NCBI GenBank assembly: GCA_900556015.1
Contig: USNH01000066.1
Location: 1 to 5,821 of the forward strand
Direction: 5' to 3'
DNA from: an uncultured Eubacteriales bacterium
GTDB lineage: Bacteria; Bacillota_A; Clostridia; Oscillospirales; Oscillospiraceae
Length of the DNA stretch: 5,821 bases
Below are positions 5,731 through 5,821 of this stretch, one piece after another. Position numbers and translations under genes: made by a program. Position 1 is the stretch's first letter. Every line of letters begins with the position of its first letter. The notes below the pieces were generated by a model. It was given only the letters and a program-made list of their open reading frames with translations. It had not been told where the DNA came from and made no database searches.

Positions 5731-5821
5731 CGAGCATGTCGATAAACCCTCTCTACGTGGTTAGCTGTTCCTTTACGCAGGGGGAGCTCGAGGGGGCAAA
5801 GCCCGCCTCGAATCAGATCAA
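5731..5821. other. Edge region without a recognised gene; contains a hairpin
   Basis: No frame shows a convincing coding end: minus-strand frames give either an early stop or low-complexity translation. A hairpin is visible, CGAGGGGGC (5789-5797) with GCCCGCCTCG (5801-5810), one bulged base and an AAA loop. I looked for tRNA, tmRNA, SRP RNA and RNase P signatures and found none. It may be the 3' untranslated end of an upstream gene or RNA, or the edge of a dispersed intergenic repeat. Confidence 0.3.

Noticed and set aside
5119..5745. 208-codon plus-strand frame opposite the sigma gene
   Set aside because: Shadow of a clear ECF sigma factor; it also crosses the promoter and hairpins without any sign of a gene.
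5731..5821. 3' end of tmRNA, SRP RNA or a tRNA on the minus strand
   Set aside because: A few short resemblances were noticed, but there is no T-loop GTTCGA with flanking stem, no CCA end and no SRP core motif, and a terminator hairpin follows directly.
1..5821. CRISPR array, insertion sequence or prophage signs
   Set aside because: No regularly spaced direct repeats, no transposase or integrase frames and no target duplications are visible.

Overview
The window looks like a chromosomal stretch from a GC-rich, low-oxygen Firmicute, most like the Oscillospiraceae group of gut Clostridia. This is inferred from strong AGGAGG-type ribosome binding sites, GTG/TTG starts beside high GC, a clostridial-style ECF sigma/membrane-protein pair, and a molybdenum hydroxylase operon. 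No database search was possible, so the taxonomy is an inference.

Left part (1-2704, minus strand): two genes of a xanthine dehydrogenase-type molybdenum hydroxylase operon in the order xdhA (complete, 764 aa, molybdopterin subunit) then xdhB (FAD subunit, cut by the window edge after 131 codons). The gap is 15 nt and holds the xdhB ribosome binding site. A 2Fe-2S subunit (XdhC) would be expected beyond the left edge. An extended -10 promoter for the operon lies at 2777-2805.

Middle (2705-3532): a divergent intergenic region with back-to-back promoters, then a plus-strand MocA-like nucleotidyltransferase. It probably converts molybdopterin into the cytosine dinucleotide cofactor for the hydroxylase. 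Placed together, cofactor finishing and the enzyme that needs it form one functional unit, probably for purine (xanthine/hypoxanthine) oxidation or a related aromatic heterocycle. A perfect 18-bp hairpin (3494-3532) follows mocA and separates it from the convergent right-hand operon.

Right part (3558-5690, minus strand): an ECF-type sigma factor (177 aa), translationally coupled by an 8-nt overlap to a 513-aa membrane protein. That protein has about seven transmembrane segments and a large, Trp-rich, extracytoplasmic C-terminal domain. It lacks the usual zinc anti-sigma motif, yet it sits where an anti-sigma factor or sensor is expected. A 10-bp inverted repeat overlaps the likely promoter of this pair. 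This pair is the least explained part of the window.

Right edge (5691-5821): a terminator-like hairpin reading on the minus strand and about 90 bp with a second hairpin but no recognisable gene. It is probably the 3' end of an upstream transcript.
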